Numbered from the stretch's first letter, positions 24,071 to 35,203 are shown. The stretch is DNA of 64,000 nt from Mycoplasmoidaceae bacterium (GCA_024427125.1 JAKSVN010000001.1:36480-100479); one strand, 5' to 3'. The notes: generated by a model not told the origin, from the letters alone. Numbers and translations: made by a program.

Positions 24071-25303
24071 ATGAGTAAAACTACACAAAATAAAACATCA
24101 AAGATTGACAAAGATAACAATCTTCCAACCCAAACGATTGAAGAAAAAGCAGAAAGCAAAAGCTTTTTCACTAAACGTAATGTAATAATTATTATTCTTA
24201 CATCATTGCTTTCTATTGGTCTTTTAGCATTAACAATAAAATTTATCCTAAATATTGATTGAGCAAATTTTGTCATATCTTTTAAAACTGGAGTAACGGT
24301 TCATTTAGGTTGATTGTGACTAACAGTCTTAATTTTATTTGTATTTGTAAACTTTGTTTACAACTCATTACCAACATATATAAGATTGCGTAAACTAGGA
24401 ATACATGCTTCTCCTGCACAATGAATTTTATTTTCATTGTCTATTTCTTTCTTTAAAGCAGTAACACCTTCAAACTTTGTTTATGATCCATATACAATCT
24501 TCTGAATGAAGACACAAGGTGTTACTACATCTCGTGCTACTAGTACAATGTTTAGCAACGGATTGCTTTGACAAGCTGTTGAACTATTAGTTCATATTCC
24601 AAGTTACATTATTGTAATGACTAGATTAAACGATGTGCTTGCTACAGATTATGGAACAAGTCTTACATGAATAATTATGATGAACGTTGGTATCTTCGTA
24701 GATGTGTTTGGAGTTTTATTTATGTTGCTTCTGTGCTTCTCTAGAAGAGCGCATTATGTAATGTCATCAATTTTTAATCGTGTTAAAAAAGCTTTCAAAA
24801 TGAAATACCACACTAAAGCTGAAATTGAAGAGAAATATAAAAACAGAGCTGTTATAAGACAAGATTCTATTAATTACTTTAAAGATTGAAAGAATACTTT
24901 GCTTATAGTTCTTATTTTTGCAGCATTTGATTTAATTGTATTCTTTACAATTAACCCTGCCTTATTCCTAGTTAACAATGATGGTAAGTATACTTTTAAT
25001 GCTGTAAGTGTGTTTAATGCAACAAACATGGCATTTAATGCAAATAGAATTAATATTCTACCTGGACAGTTCGTAGGCCTTGAATCATGTTTAGTTACAT
25101 TCCTACATGGTATTGGTGGCATTAATGGTGGTAGCTTTGGTGCTCAAGAACAATTCCTTAAACAAGGAATCTTTGTATTTAGATTATTCTTAACATTCTT
25201 TACTTGCTTAATTGGATTAGTTGGATTTGGTGTTTTAACAGGATTACAAGTTGGCTCATTCAGAAAAGACAAAGGTTCATTTATATCAAACAAGTATGAA
25301 TAA
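24071..25303 (+). CDS. LPG-synthase/YbhN-type integral membrane protein (putative lipid or glycan flippase)
   Basis: Eight or so hydrophobic segments in 410 residues; the N-terminal 40 residues are charged and cytosolic-looking. The block LPTYIRLRKLGIHASPAQW with FFKAVTPSNFVYDP, and the later NILPGQFVGLESCLVTFLHGIGG, resemble the two signature regions of the LPG_synthase_TM (UPF0104) family that includes MprF flippase domains and AglD. The soluble synthase domain of MprF is absent. It overlaps the UDP-galactopyranose mutase gene by 8 bases. Transport of a lipid-linked sugar is inferred from context only. Confidence 0.65.
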
Positions 25304-26453
25304 GAAAATAATAATCATTGGATGTGGAATATCAGGAGCAACGTTAGCTAATGTTTTAGCTAATAAAGGCTGAGATGTTACTATATATGAGAAGCAAAGC
25401 TTTATTGGTGGTAACTGTTATGATACCTACAACAATGATGGCGTTTTAATTCATAAGTTTGGTCCTCATATCTTCCATACCTCTAATGAAGATGCTTATA
25501 AATTCATTACACAATTTACAAAGTTGAATAACTATGTAAATAAAGTTTTGGTTAATGTTGATAACAAAACATTCCCATTACCTATTAACTTTAAAGCTAT
25601 TGAAACTATTTGCAAAGCAAGATCAAAAGAGATTATTGCTAAGTTAAAAGAAAAGTTTTCAGGTAAGAAAACAATTACATTGTTTGAATTGAAAAATACA
25701 AATGATAAAGATGTTCAAGAGTTGTATCAATATATTTTAAAAAATGTATATATCAATTATTCTGCAAAGATGTGGAACAAAAAGATAGAAGAGATTGATC
25801 CTAAAACTATTGAAAGAGTAAAAATTGTTCTAGGTTATGATCATAATTATTTCCCTGAAGATAAGTATCAAGGCTTACCTGAAAAAGGATATACAGATAT
25901 GATTAATAGAATGGTAACTCATTCTAATATCAAACTTCAAACCAATACTGATGCACTTAAATTGATAAGTTTTGATAATGGTTCAATAAAACTAAATGGT
26001 CAAGAAATAACTTGCCCTGTGGTTTTCTGTGGTTCACTTGATGAAATATTAAAATACAAGTTTGGTGTCCTACCTTATAGAAGCTTAGACATAAAGTTTG
26101 AAACTTTAAAAACTAATAAATTCCAAGAAGTTGCTGTTGTTAATTATCCAGCAGATCCTAAGATGACTAGAATTTGTGAATACAAACAAATGACATTACA
26201 AAAGATTGATAATGTAACAACTATTTCAAAAGAATATCCAGGCGAATTTAATTTAAATTCTAAGACACATAATACAAGGTATTATCCTATTATCAATCCT
26301 ACGAACTTAGAACTATATAATAAACATATTGAAGAATTTAGTCAATACAAAAACTTTTACCCATTAGGAAGATTGGCTCAATATAAATATTATGATATGG
26401 ATGATGCAATTAATGCAGCATTTGAATTGGCTAAGAAAATAGATCATGATTAA
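25296..26453 (+). CDS. glf: UDP-galactopyranose mutase
   Basis: FAD enzyme that converts UDP-galactopyranose to UDP-galactofuranose. 385 residues. The Rossmann GCGISGATLANVLA binds FAD; HKFGPHIFHTSNEDAY and the YNAKMWNKK-like segment and KGYTDMINRM are mutase signatures; the C-terminal NLELYNKHIE and FYPLGRLAQYKYYDMDDAI complete the family. One TGA at residue 27 is Trp, so the frame opens at 25296. The 8-base overlaps on both sides show a tightly coupled operon. Confidence 0.92.
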
Positions 26454-27327
26454 GTTTGAACAAGAAAGAATTAATAAAGTTGACTTAAATGTTAAATCAT
26501 TTAAGCATCCTATTCCTGTTGTTTATGTTAATCCTAAAAGTATTAATGGTAACACCTGCGTATTTATTTACATTGGTGGATTAGCATCAACTAATTCTTT
26601 CAATGTTTACATGAATAAACCTGCTTTTGATAACAATTATTTTGTAACATATGACAGAATGGCACATGGTGATAATAAGAATAAGGCATCACAATATAAA
26701 TATAAATTCATTAGAGAATTAGATGCAGTCGTAGATTGAGCAACAAAACAATTTTCTAAACGCATTTTCTTATTAGGTGAATCTTGAGGATGTGCAATTA
26801 ACTTTCTTTATCAAAAGAAATATAAAGATAAAATAGCTGGTGTTATCAATTGAAATATGCCAACAAAACCAGTTGACCCAGAAAAGAAAACATTTAAACA
26901 AATGTATTCTATTGCTTGAAGACATATTGTTACCCTTCTATTTAATATAGAATGTCACACACCTCCTGTTCAAACATCTCAATCTCCATTAAGTAGAAAC
27001 CAATTATTACTTAGAGCAAAAGCAATGATGGCTGGTGGCGCACAATCTAATACTAGATTGACATTAGCAGTATGAAGATATATGGGACCATCATATAGAT
27101 TCCTTAAAAAGAATGCTAGCAATCCAAATTACAATTTCCTATACATTCAATCAGCTCAAGATGCTTTAGCAACTTGAAAACATATTAATAAGATTGAACA
27201 AAACGCTGATGATAAACACTATTACAAAATGAAAACAGGTTATCATATTTTATCTATGGAACCTGAAGAATCAAAAGAACTATTTAATTTAATATTAAAT
27301 TTTGTTAATAGAAAGGATGGTCAATAA
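26446..27327 (+). CDS. Alpha/beta hydrolase in the glycan operon
   Basis: A 293-residue protein of the alpha/beta hydrolase fold. The nucleophile elbow is GESWG (Ser), an early oxyanion region is YIGGLAST, with YDRMAHGDN after it; the acid may be the Asp in SAQDALA and the His that of TGYHILSM. No signal peptide, so probably cytosolic. Many TGA codons are Trp. Substrate unknown; release or remodelling of an acyl group on a glycolipid is possible. It shares an 8-base overlap with glf and a 1-base overlap with the next gene. Confidence 0.8.
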
Positions 27328-28157
27328 TGATTAATGTAGTATTTGCTTGTAATGATGGATACTTTGATGCTGCTTTTGTTACAACCCTTTCTATTTTAAG
27401 AAGAACAAAAGAAACATGCAAGTTCTATTTGTTATCTGGTGATTTCAGTCAAACAAATCCAAAGTTTACTATGTTTAGTAAACAACATGAACAACAAATG
27501 AATGAGTATGTGCGTTCATATAATCCAAATAACACATTTGAAGTTATTGACTGTAAACCAATGTATGATGAAACATTTGGTGATCTAGTATGAAGAAAGT
27601 GATGAATTAATCACTGAACTCCATACACTATTCTTCGTGTTTTTATTCCAAGAATAACTAAACTTTCAGGTAAAACTATATATTTAGATTTAGATACTAT
27701 GCTTAATGATGACATTAAGAAAATTAATGATGTAGATCTAGGACCATATGAAATAGCAGCTACACGTGATATTGCAACACCTTTTAAATACTTTAAAAGA
27801 TATTACAATGCAGGTGTATTGTTGATAGATGTTGATAAGATAAGAAACAATAAAACTTTTGACAAAGTTATTGATTATGTTAAAAGAAGAAAACCTCTTG
27901 TCTTAGAACAAGATGCTATTAATAAAATCTGTAGGATAATGAGATTCCCAGGAAATGATTACAGATTTAACTGACAAAAGGATGGTATCAAGGATGATAC
28001 TATAGTAAAACACTTTTGAGGATATGTCAGACTAAAACCTAGTCATCGTAATATCAAACAATGAGAAGTTGAAAAAGTTCAAAATATTTTAAACATTCAT
28101 AATTGAGATGAAGATTATAAAATATATCTTAAAGAGAAAAGGTCTTGGAATAAATAA
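27327..28157 (+). CDS. Family 8 glycosyltransferase
   Basis: 276 residues. The N-terminus NVVFACNDGYFDAAFVTTLSI and the metal-binding DLDTM (DxD) match GT8, as does YYNAGVLLIDVDKIR. The C-terminal KHFWG supplies the late His. GT8 enzymes are retaining galactosyl- or glucosyltransferases that use UDP-sugars. Several TGA codons are Trp, including a cluster WRKWWINHW. It starts on the TAATG overlap of the hydrolase gene and its own stop overlaps the next start. Confidence 0.88.
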
Positions 28158-29053
28158 TGAAAACATTCACAATTATTACACCAGTTTATAATGGACAAGA
28201 CTATATAGCAAATTGCATTGAAGCAATTGCTAATGCTGACTATGATCTATCTAAGATAGAACATATTGTTGTTGATGATGGTTCAACAGATAATACAAAA
28301 CAAATATGTGAACAATTATCACAAAAGTATTCTCATGTTAGATTCTATTCAAAGAATAATGGTAACTGAGGAAGTGTTATTAATTATGTTAAGCATAATA
28401 AATTAGCTCATGGTGAATACATAGTTATTTGTGATGCTGATGACATTATGCTTAAAACTTGTTTTAAGACTGTTAATGAAAAGAACCATGATGCAGATAT
28501 CTTTGTTTCAGGTTTCTATAGATGAAATGGTAAAAAAAGAAAAATAAAAATAATTCCATACTTCTTTATGTTTAAGAAAGATCTTCACAAAAAAGACTTA
28601 TGAAATTATCATTCACCAATCATTGTTCCTCAATCAGGATGAATCAATAATAGTATTTTTTATAGCTTGCCAGACTTAAAAGAAGGTGTGGCATACCAAG
28701 ACATTGTCTTATTCACTAATGCCTTTTTAAAAGCAAATTACATAAGATATACAACCAAAGCAACAGCTTTGTATTGATGTATTCGTCCAGGCAACTCAAT
28801 GACAACTAGTGCAAGTGATCAAGGTTTAGCTAAATTAGTTAATAACTTTTATCACTATGAACAAAATGGTTGAATTAACCCATTCTACTTCTATGTTCTA
28901 GGTTTAAAGAGAATTAGAAAGTATCTTAAAAAGAATAATTTAAAGTTTGACTTTAAAGGTGCAAAAATAAATTACACAGGATTTCCATTCTATGTAAGAC
29001 CAATCATGAGATTATTAAATTTAATCTTTGTTAAAAAGTTCATAAAAAAATAG
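28157..29053 (+). CDS. Family 2 glycosyltransferase
   Basis: 298 residues of the GT-A fold. The nucleotide-sugar site shows as TPVYNGQDYIANCIEAI and VVDDGSTDNT, and the acidic motif is CDADDIM. A basic C-terminal region with FYVRPIMRLL may lie on the membrane. Several TGA codons are Trp. GT2 inverting enzymes include galactofuranosyltransferases, which would use the product of glf; that link is inferred. The last gene of the operon, closed by a bidirectional terminator. Confidence 0.88.
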
Positions 29054-29074
29054 GGACAACCCCCTATTTTTATT
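29047..29074. terminator. Bidirectional terminator between GT2 and trkA genes
   Basis: A stem with AAAATAGGG (29047-29055) and CCCTATTTT (29062-29070) has a T run on one side and an A run on the other, so it can end both convergent transcripts. It overlaps both stop codons. Confidence 0.8.
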
Positions 29075-29738
29075 TATCTGCAGTTAAGAAGGAAATAACT
29101 TTTTTAATGTTTGTGTTAGGACAAACAATACTTACGATATCACCAATCTTAAATTGAGTGTTTTGTTTAATTGGGAAGATGATATCATCTTTTCTTTGAA
29201 TAGAGATAACCAATGAATCCAACTTTTCTTTTAAAGCTAAGTTGAAAACATTCTTATGAAGAATAGAAGGATTTGTTACAACAGATTTAACTCAACAAAT
29301 TTCTTTATTAATTGCTGTAATATCTGCTCCTAAGTTATAAACTAACTGAATAGCAAGTTTGTTTGCAATTTCAGTTTCTGGTGTAATTACATTAGTAATA
29401 CCCATTGTTTTTAAAACACGTTCGTGTGTTAAGTTCTTTGCACGAGCAATAATGTTTTCACATCCTAATTGTCTTAAGTTAGCACAGATCATAATTGAGC
29501 TTTCAATTTCACTTGTACCAACAATAATGTTCTTAACATTCTTAACACCACAGTCAGCTAAAGCATTAATATCTGTTGCATCAGCTTTAATTACAATTTC
29601 GTGTAAACGTGATATCTTATCACAAAGGTTAGAGTCACCTTCAATTACCATGACTCTTTTTCCTAATTCATTTAATTGGTCAGCGACTTGTCCACCAAAT
29701 CTACCATATCCAATTACACAATATTCAACTTTTGCCAT
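29070..29738 (-). CDS. TrkA/KtrA-type potassium channel regulatory subunit (RCK)
   Basis: 222 residues. An N-terminal Rossmann RCK domain (VIGYGRFGGQVADQL with the GxGxxG motif and an acidic residue after the second strand) binds nucleotides, and a C-terminal TrkA_C domain follows from about residue 140. Such subunits gate K+ uptake channels (KtrB/TrkH), whose gene is not in the window. One TGA (EICWVKSV) is Trp. It lies 33 bases downstream of pgi. Confidence 0.88.
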
Positions 29739-29771
29739 ATTCTTTCCCTCTAATATCTATTATTATACTAA

Positions 29772-31052
29772 TTATTTATTCTTTAAAATATCCGCAATAC
29801 GCCTTTTATAGATTTCAACACCTGGTTGATCAAATGGGTTTAATTTCAATAAATAAGCACTTGCCATTGCTGCAAAGCACAATCACATATACAAATATCC
29901 AAAGTGATATGCATCTTGTCTATCAACGTAAATAATTAAGTTCTTTGTCTTGCCTTCTTCATAGTGTGCATGAACTGTTGATAGCATAGCAATTTCATTG
30001 ACATACGATAATTTCTTACCATTAAGATATTTTAAATTATCAAATTCCATTGATAGTTTTACATCATCAATTGGCCTTCTTATATATAAAGTAGTTTCAA
30101 AGAAGTTTCTAGTACCTTCTTGTAAATATTGACCCATTGAGTGCAAATCTGTTGTAAACAACGAAGTTGAAGGATAAAGAGCCTTGTGATCTTTTCCTTC
30201 AGATTCACCAAATAGTTGTTTTCAAACTTCAGTCATCATGTATAGACCTGGATCATAAACAATAAAGTTTTCTACTTCATATCTATGGAAACCACTAAAG
30301 TAGTTACGATAACAAGCATATCTAAATGCATCATTCTTTGTTAAGTCTGGATTCATTAATGCATAAGATGCATCTTTAGCACCTTTAATGATTGCTTTGT
30401 AATCTAGTCCTAATAGAATGTATAGGAACATTCCTGCAGGAGTTAAGGCAGAGTATCTTCCACCAATATTATCCGGAATGATAAACTTAGTTCATCCTTT
30501 GTATTTACCAGTGATAGCAAAGCTACCTTTTTCTTTATCAGTTACTGTAACAACTAATTTATTAGCTGTTTCATAACCAACATTCTTAATTAGCTTTTTA
30601 TAGAATAAACTAAAAGCAATTGCTGGTTCTAGGGTAGTACCTGATTTAGATATAACAATAATTCCAAATGATGACTTACCTAAACTTTTAATCATTGAAG
30701 TTAAGTAGTTTTGGTTAAAGTTATGAGCAAAGTAAACTTTCATTCCTCTTCCAATAAATTCAGAACTTAACATATCAAGTCCTGCTTTAATGCCCAAATA
30801 ACTACCACCAATACCAATGACAACAACTTTGTTGATTCTTTGTTTATGTCATTGCTTTGCCTTGTTAACCATAGCCTTAAGTTCAGCACGGCTATAGTTT
30901 TGAACATATTTAATTCAACCAGTCATTTCTACACCAAGAGCTGTTTTCTTTTTAAGACGTTTAACGATACGGTTAATTCTTCTTTGGTACAAAGAATTTA
31001 AACCATTATCGCTAATTATTCTCTTAGTGTATTTTGTTTCAAGTCTAATCAT
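29772..31052 (-). CDS. pgi: Glucose-6-phosphate isomerase
   Basis: It converts glucose 6-phosphate to fructose 6-phosphate. Read through five TGA codons it is 426 residues, the usual length in mollicutes and low-GC bacteria. The sugar isomerase sites show as VVVIGIGGSYLGIKAG, VISKSGTTLEP, PDNIGGRYSALTPAG and a GQYLQEG segment with an active-site Glu/His region. An AAGGAT lies before the ATG. The gene is divergent from the Abi family gene. Confidence 0.94.
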
Positions 31053-31074
31053 AATAATCCTTCTTATTATACCT

Positions 31075-31115
31075 AAATACATACATTTATGTATGTATTT
31101 ATAATGGTATATAAT
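31075..31115 (+). promoter_or_regulatory. Perfect palindrome and -10 box in the pgi / abi divergent region
   Basis: A 12-bp inverted repeat (31075-31086 with 31089-31100, spacer TT) is followed by a TATAAT at 31110-31115, seven bases before the Abi ATG. The palindrome covers where a -35 region would be, so it could be a repressor operator. Confidence 0.5.
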
Positions 31116-31121
31116 TAGAAT

Positions 31122-32042
31122 ATGAATGACACTATACTTAATAGATTGTTATCTCACATCCAATCAAAGGGGATAATAATCAATGATGTTAAGCGATTAA
31201 CAAAAGCCATTGTAAATAGTAACTATAACAGAGTTATGAAGCCATATTTGAAGTTGTTAGAACAACACAATCTTGGCCAATTGCAAATCACAACAAATGA
31301 TCTATTAAACTTATATGAATTGGATGGAAAAATCTCCATTCTATTCTTAGATCATTTACTAGAAATTGAAAAGAGATTAAACACTCAAATAGCATATATT
31401 ATTGAAGACACATATAGAATATATGATGGTTGTATGTTTGCTAAAGACAAAGAATTTTTGAAACATCAAATATTTTCTAATGCTAGTAGCAGTTTATGCG
31501 GTGTAGGTTTTGAACAATTAGTCAATAAAATGACTAAATATGCACATATTAATCCAAACACTAGTACATATGAAAATGTTTCTAGAAACAATTTATATCT
31601 AAAGTGAAAAACATGTCCATTAGATGCATTATGTTTAACATGAACTTTCTCTACAACTGTTTTAGTTTACTATGCTCTAAATGACCAACTAAAGAAAAAA
31701 GTTGTTAAGTTCTTTAGACTATCACCAAACAAGGTTTCAACATTTGATGATCTAATTAATAACTTCTTATCATTAAGAAATTTAATTACTCATAACAATG
31801 TTATGTTTGTTAATATGCTTGATTTACAAGACCAACAAATGGTTAACAACTACAACGATGTCTTTAGATCAAAGAAACAATTCCTTGATTTCTATGATTT
31901 TGCTATCTTACTTGAATACTTTAGCGGTGTTCCAACATTATTTGAAGATTTAAAACGTACAGTAGAAATGTATGACTTTAGCCCTAAACTTAAACTATTA
32001 GTTAACAGATTATTGATGGGTTCTGGAACAAGCAATGAGTAA
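31122..32042 (+). CDS. Abi_2 family protein (AbiD/AbiF-like abortive infection)
   Basis: 306 residues. The N-terminal part (LLSHIQSKGIIINDVKRLTKAI, SNYNRVMKPYLKL), a central helix LFLDHLLEIEKRLNTQIA and, near the C-terminus, FLSLRNLITHNNVMF with the RN-x4-H motif fit the Abi_2 (HEPN-like) family. Members include Lactococcus abortive-infection proteins, which kill or arrest phage-infected cells. TGA codons (Trp) occur within it. It overlaps the next gene by 8 bases, so it is co-translated with a NUDIX protein and trmB. Family assignment is by pattern; phage defence is not shown. Confidence 0.7.
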
Positions 32043-32604
32043 ACTACTATACAAGAACAAATATTTATCCCTATACAAAACCAAACAAGGCTTTATTTAT
32101 GCTCAACGTCGTGGTGTTAATTCCACAGCTATACTTTGCTTTAAGAAAGTTAAGGGCGAATACAAGTTTTTAATTAGGTATCAACCACTTCCAGTGGTTA
32201 ATACTGTAAAACATCTTAAGTGAGATGACGTTTATGCTTGCCCAATAACTGGCTCAATTGAAGAGAACCAAACGCCAATAGAAAACGCTATCAATGAAGT
32301 TTATGAAGAAGCTAACATTCGCATTAGCAAAAAGAACTTAATTGCAGGTAGTTATTGTGTCTCTTCAACGCAAATGAATGAAACAGTTTTTAACTTTTTA
32401 TTTGATGTTACAAATTGCAAGACAGTTAATAAGAAACAAGGTGATGGCTCAATATTTGAAAATGTTTCACTTAACAAATGATTAACATACAAACAATTAA
32501 AACAAATTGTTTTAAATAAGAATGGTCAAATATATTTATCATCACTATTAACATGTTTAGATCTATTTGAAACTTACTATGGGAAGATTAAGAACAAACA
32601 TTAA
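32035..32604 (+). CDS. NUDIX-fold hydrolase with a degenerate box
   Basis: 189 residues. The box starting GSIEENQTPIENAINEVYEEANI keeps the Glu and Glu-Glu core of the GX5EX7REUXEEXGU motif but has Gln, Asn and Asn in place of Glu, Arg and Gly. The rest (ILCFKKV, FLIRYQPLPVVN, GSYCVSSTQMNETVF) fits ADP-ribose/nucleoside-diphosphate hydrolase-like NUDIX proteins. Activity is uncertain. It overlaps the Abi gene by 8 and trmB by 26 bases. Confidence 0.75.
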
Positions 32605-33217
32605 TGCTCCTACATTAATTCAACAATATAGGAACTATAAAGATATATCTTTAATTAAGTTACCTAAATGTCCAGTCTATTTAGAAATTGGATGTGGTAA
32701 AGGTGATTTTTTAATTCAACAGGCAATTAATAATCCCAAGAATTTTTATTTAGGTGTTGAGAAATACTCAACTGTTATTTTAAAAGCATTAAAAAAGATT
32801 GATAGAAATAAACTTAAATTAAATAATTTAATCTTTACTTGTGAAGATGCAGGTAAGTTAGATCCAAAGATATTTAAAAATAAATTTGCTGGATTATATT
32901 TAAACTTTTCTGATCCATGGCCAAAGAAACGTCATGCTAAAAGAAGATTAACATCACCTAACTTCCTAGCTTTCTACAGACAAATCTTGAAGGATAAAGC
33001 AAATGTAGAATTTAAAACAGATAATGATGATTTGTATAAATATACAATGGAAGTTCTACAACAAGATAAAACAATCAAAATCTTGTATCACACCAAGGAT
33101 TTATATAAGAGCATTAAAAATAAATTTAACAAAGATAATGTTCCAACTGAATATGAGAAGAAGTTTGTTATTCTTAAGAAGAATATCAATAAAATAGTAT
33201 GGACCTATTTGAAATAA
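32579..33217 (+). CDS. trmB: tRNA (guanine-N7)-methyltransferase
   Basis: It makes m7G46 in tRNA with SAM. 212 residues from the ATG at 32579; a TTG 12 bases upstream is another possible start. The SAM site is LEIGCGKGDFL, followed by LGVEKY and the family signature NFSDPWPKKRHAKRRLTSP, and a FKTDNDDLYKY motif near the tRNA site. It lies in the Abi-NUDIX-trmB-membrane-protein unit with overlapping frames. Confidence 0.94.
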   Translation: MGRLRTNINAPTLIQQYRNYKDISLIKLPKCPVYLEIGCGKGDFLIQQAINNPKNFYLGVEKYSTVILKALKKIDRNKLKLNNLIFTCEDAGKLDPKIFKNKFAGLYLNFSDPWPKKRHAKRRLTSPNFLAFYRQILKDKANVEFKTDNDDLYKYTMEVLQQDKTIKILYHTKDLYKSIKNKFNKDNVPTEYEKKFVILKKNINKIVWTYLK

Positions 33218-33242
33218 TATAATATATACATAAGGAGAAAAT

Positions 33243-33704
33243 ATGGCAAATTCAACAAGCACATACAGTAAAATGTCAAAATGACTTAAGTGATCAAGCT
33301 TATTCATTTTGTTAATACCATTAGCAATCTTTGGTATGGCAATTGCTAATTACTTTGGCAAATTGTCGGGTGAAAAGTTCAATAAGATTGATGGTATTCT
33401 ATGAATTGTTCTAATTGTATTATCAGTTATTTGAACGATCTTAAATATTATTCTATTCTTCACTGCTGGTACAGTTAAGAATAAAACTTCACCAACAAGC
33501 ATTAGAGTAGGATTACTAATATCATTTGTATTAGTATTTGCACCTGAAATTGTTTCAGTATTAATGGCCTTCCCAACTAAAGACCCTATTATTCATGAAG
33601 GTAGAGTAGCTAATTTATTATGACTATTGATGCCTTTAATCGTAGCTATCGGTTATTTAGTAGGACATGGTTGTGCAAAGAAAGCTCAATGAAAAACTGC
33701 TTAA
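33243..33704 (+). CDS. Four-helix membrane protein, unknown function
   Basis: 153 residues after a TAAGGAG ribosome site. Four hydrophobic segments are visible (starting near residues 20, 52, 80 and 120), linked by short polar loops; several TGA codons encode Trp. No signal peptide or known motif was recognised. It is the last gene of the unit starting at 31122 and is closed by a terminator shared with miaB. Confidence 0.75.
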
Positions 33705-33719
33705 TAAAGCAGACAGATA

Positions 33720-33749
33720 AAAAGACTGGGTTTCCAGTCTTTTTATTTT
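33720..33749. terminator. Bidirectional terminator between the membrane gene and miaB
   Basis: A perfect 10-bp stem (33720-33729 with 33734-33743, loop GTTT) has an A run before it and a T run after it. Its 3' end reaches the miaB stop codon. Confidence 0.85.
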
Positions 33750-35185
33750 GTTATTTCACCATTTAGACTAAACAAGCTTGAACTTGTAATTTTGACTTTA
33801 ACAAATTGTCCAGGTTTAGCATTACCCTTAAAATTAACAACTTTTCAGTTATGACTATAACCAGTTAGTGTATTAGGGTCATTCTTACTTGTTCCATCAA
33901 CTAAGACTTCTAATGTTTTACCTATATATTTATTATTATTTCATTTAGAGTATTTTCTAACAAGTTCGTTTAACTTTGTTAAACGTTTTTGTTTTGTTTT
34001 CATATCTATCTTGTCATTAATATTAGCAGCAGGAGTTCCTACTCTAGGTGAATAGATAAATGTGTAAGCATTATCAAATTTAACTTTCTTATATAGTTTG
34101 ATAGTTTGTTTAAAGTCTTTATCTGTTTCATTAGGAAAACCTACAATAATATCTGTTGAGATTGTACAGTTAGGAATTTCTTTTCTAATTTTCTTGATTA
34201 TTTCTAAGTATTTAGAAATCTTCATTCCTCTTTTCATTTCCTTTAAAATCTTTTCAGATCCAGATTGAATAGGTAAGTGAATATAAGCCATTAAATTTGG
34301 ATTATTAGCTATAACATCAATGATTTCTTCATCAAAGTTTCATGGGTTGCTTGTAGCAAATCTAATTCTTTTTACTCCTGTTTTAGCAACATCTTTCAAA
34401 AGATCTACAAAACGATATTTGTTTTTTAAATCAATACCATATGAGTTAACATTTTGTCCTAATAAAGTTATGTCTTTATAACCTTGTTTCTTTAGAAACA
34501 TCACTTCATTAAGGATATCTTTTTTGTCTCTTGATCTGATTGTTCCTCTAGTATAAGGAACGATGCAATAACTACAGAAATGGTCACAACCATACATAAT
34601 ATTGACTAAGGCTTTATGTGAATTTTCACGATAATCAGGAAGGTTTTCAATGACATTTCCTTCATGACTATGAACACGAATTAATTGCTTTTTATATACA
34701 TAAATATTCTCTAAAATTGCAGGTAATTCATAGATATTATGAGTACCAAAAATGAAGTTAATTTCTCTAAAAAATTTGTTAATTTCAGGGATAGTTTTTT
34801 CTTGTTGAGGCATACATCCACATAGCCCAAAAACTAGGTCTTTTCTCTTCTTTTTTAATGCTTTTAAAGCACCTAGCATTCCAAAGACTTTGTCCTCTGC
34901 ATTTTGTCTAATAGCGCATGAGTTAAGGATTACTAAATTAGCTGTTTTTCAATCTTTAGATTGCTTAAAGCCCATAGCAGTTAAAATACCCTTAATTATT
35001 TCACTATCTCTCTCGTTAGCTTGACAACCATAAGTTCGAACAAAAAACGTCTTTTTATTACCAATTTTTTGTTGATTTTTAGTTAGTTTAAAAAGGTCAT
35101 GATAATAACTAATTTGGCCAGAGTTTCTAACTTTAGCCTTTGCCAAATTTGGGTATGTATTTTCAAGCTTAACTATTTCTTTCAT
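33743..35185 (-). CDS. miaB: tRNA-2-methylthio-N6-dimethylallyladenosine synthase
   Basis: Radical-SAM methylthiotransferase modifying A37 of tRNAs. Read through several TGA codons it is 480 residues. The N-terminal UPF0004 domain has its three cluster cysteines (RTYGCQAN, NSCAIR, CGCMPQ), the radical-SAM cluster is CDHFCSYC, and LLGQNVNSYG and LPIQSGSEKIL are MiaB signatures. A C-terminal TRAM domain follows. The LTGYSHNWKVV end agrees with MiaB rather than MtaB; the second methylthiotransferase lies at 54542. Confidence 0.93.
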
Positions 35186-35203
35186 ATTATTAATATTTTA
35201 TAC

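Noticed and set aside
24071..25303. The membrane protein as a polysaccharide polymerase
   Set aside because: The segment order and the two motifs fit the LPG_synthase_TM family better than Wzy-type proteins, though this is not proven.
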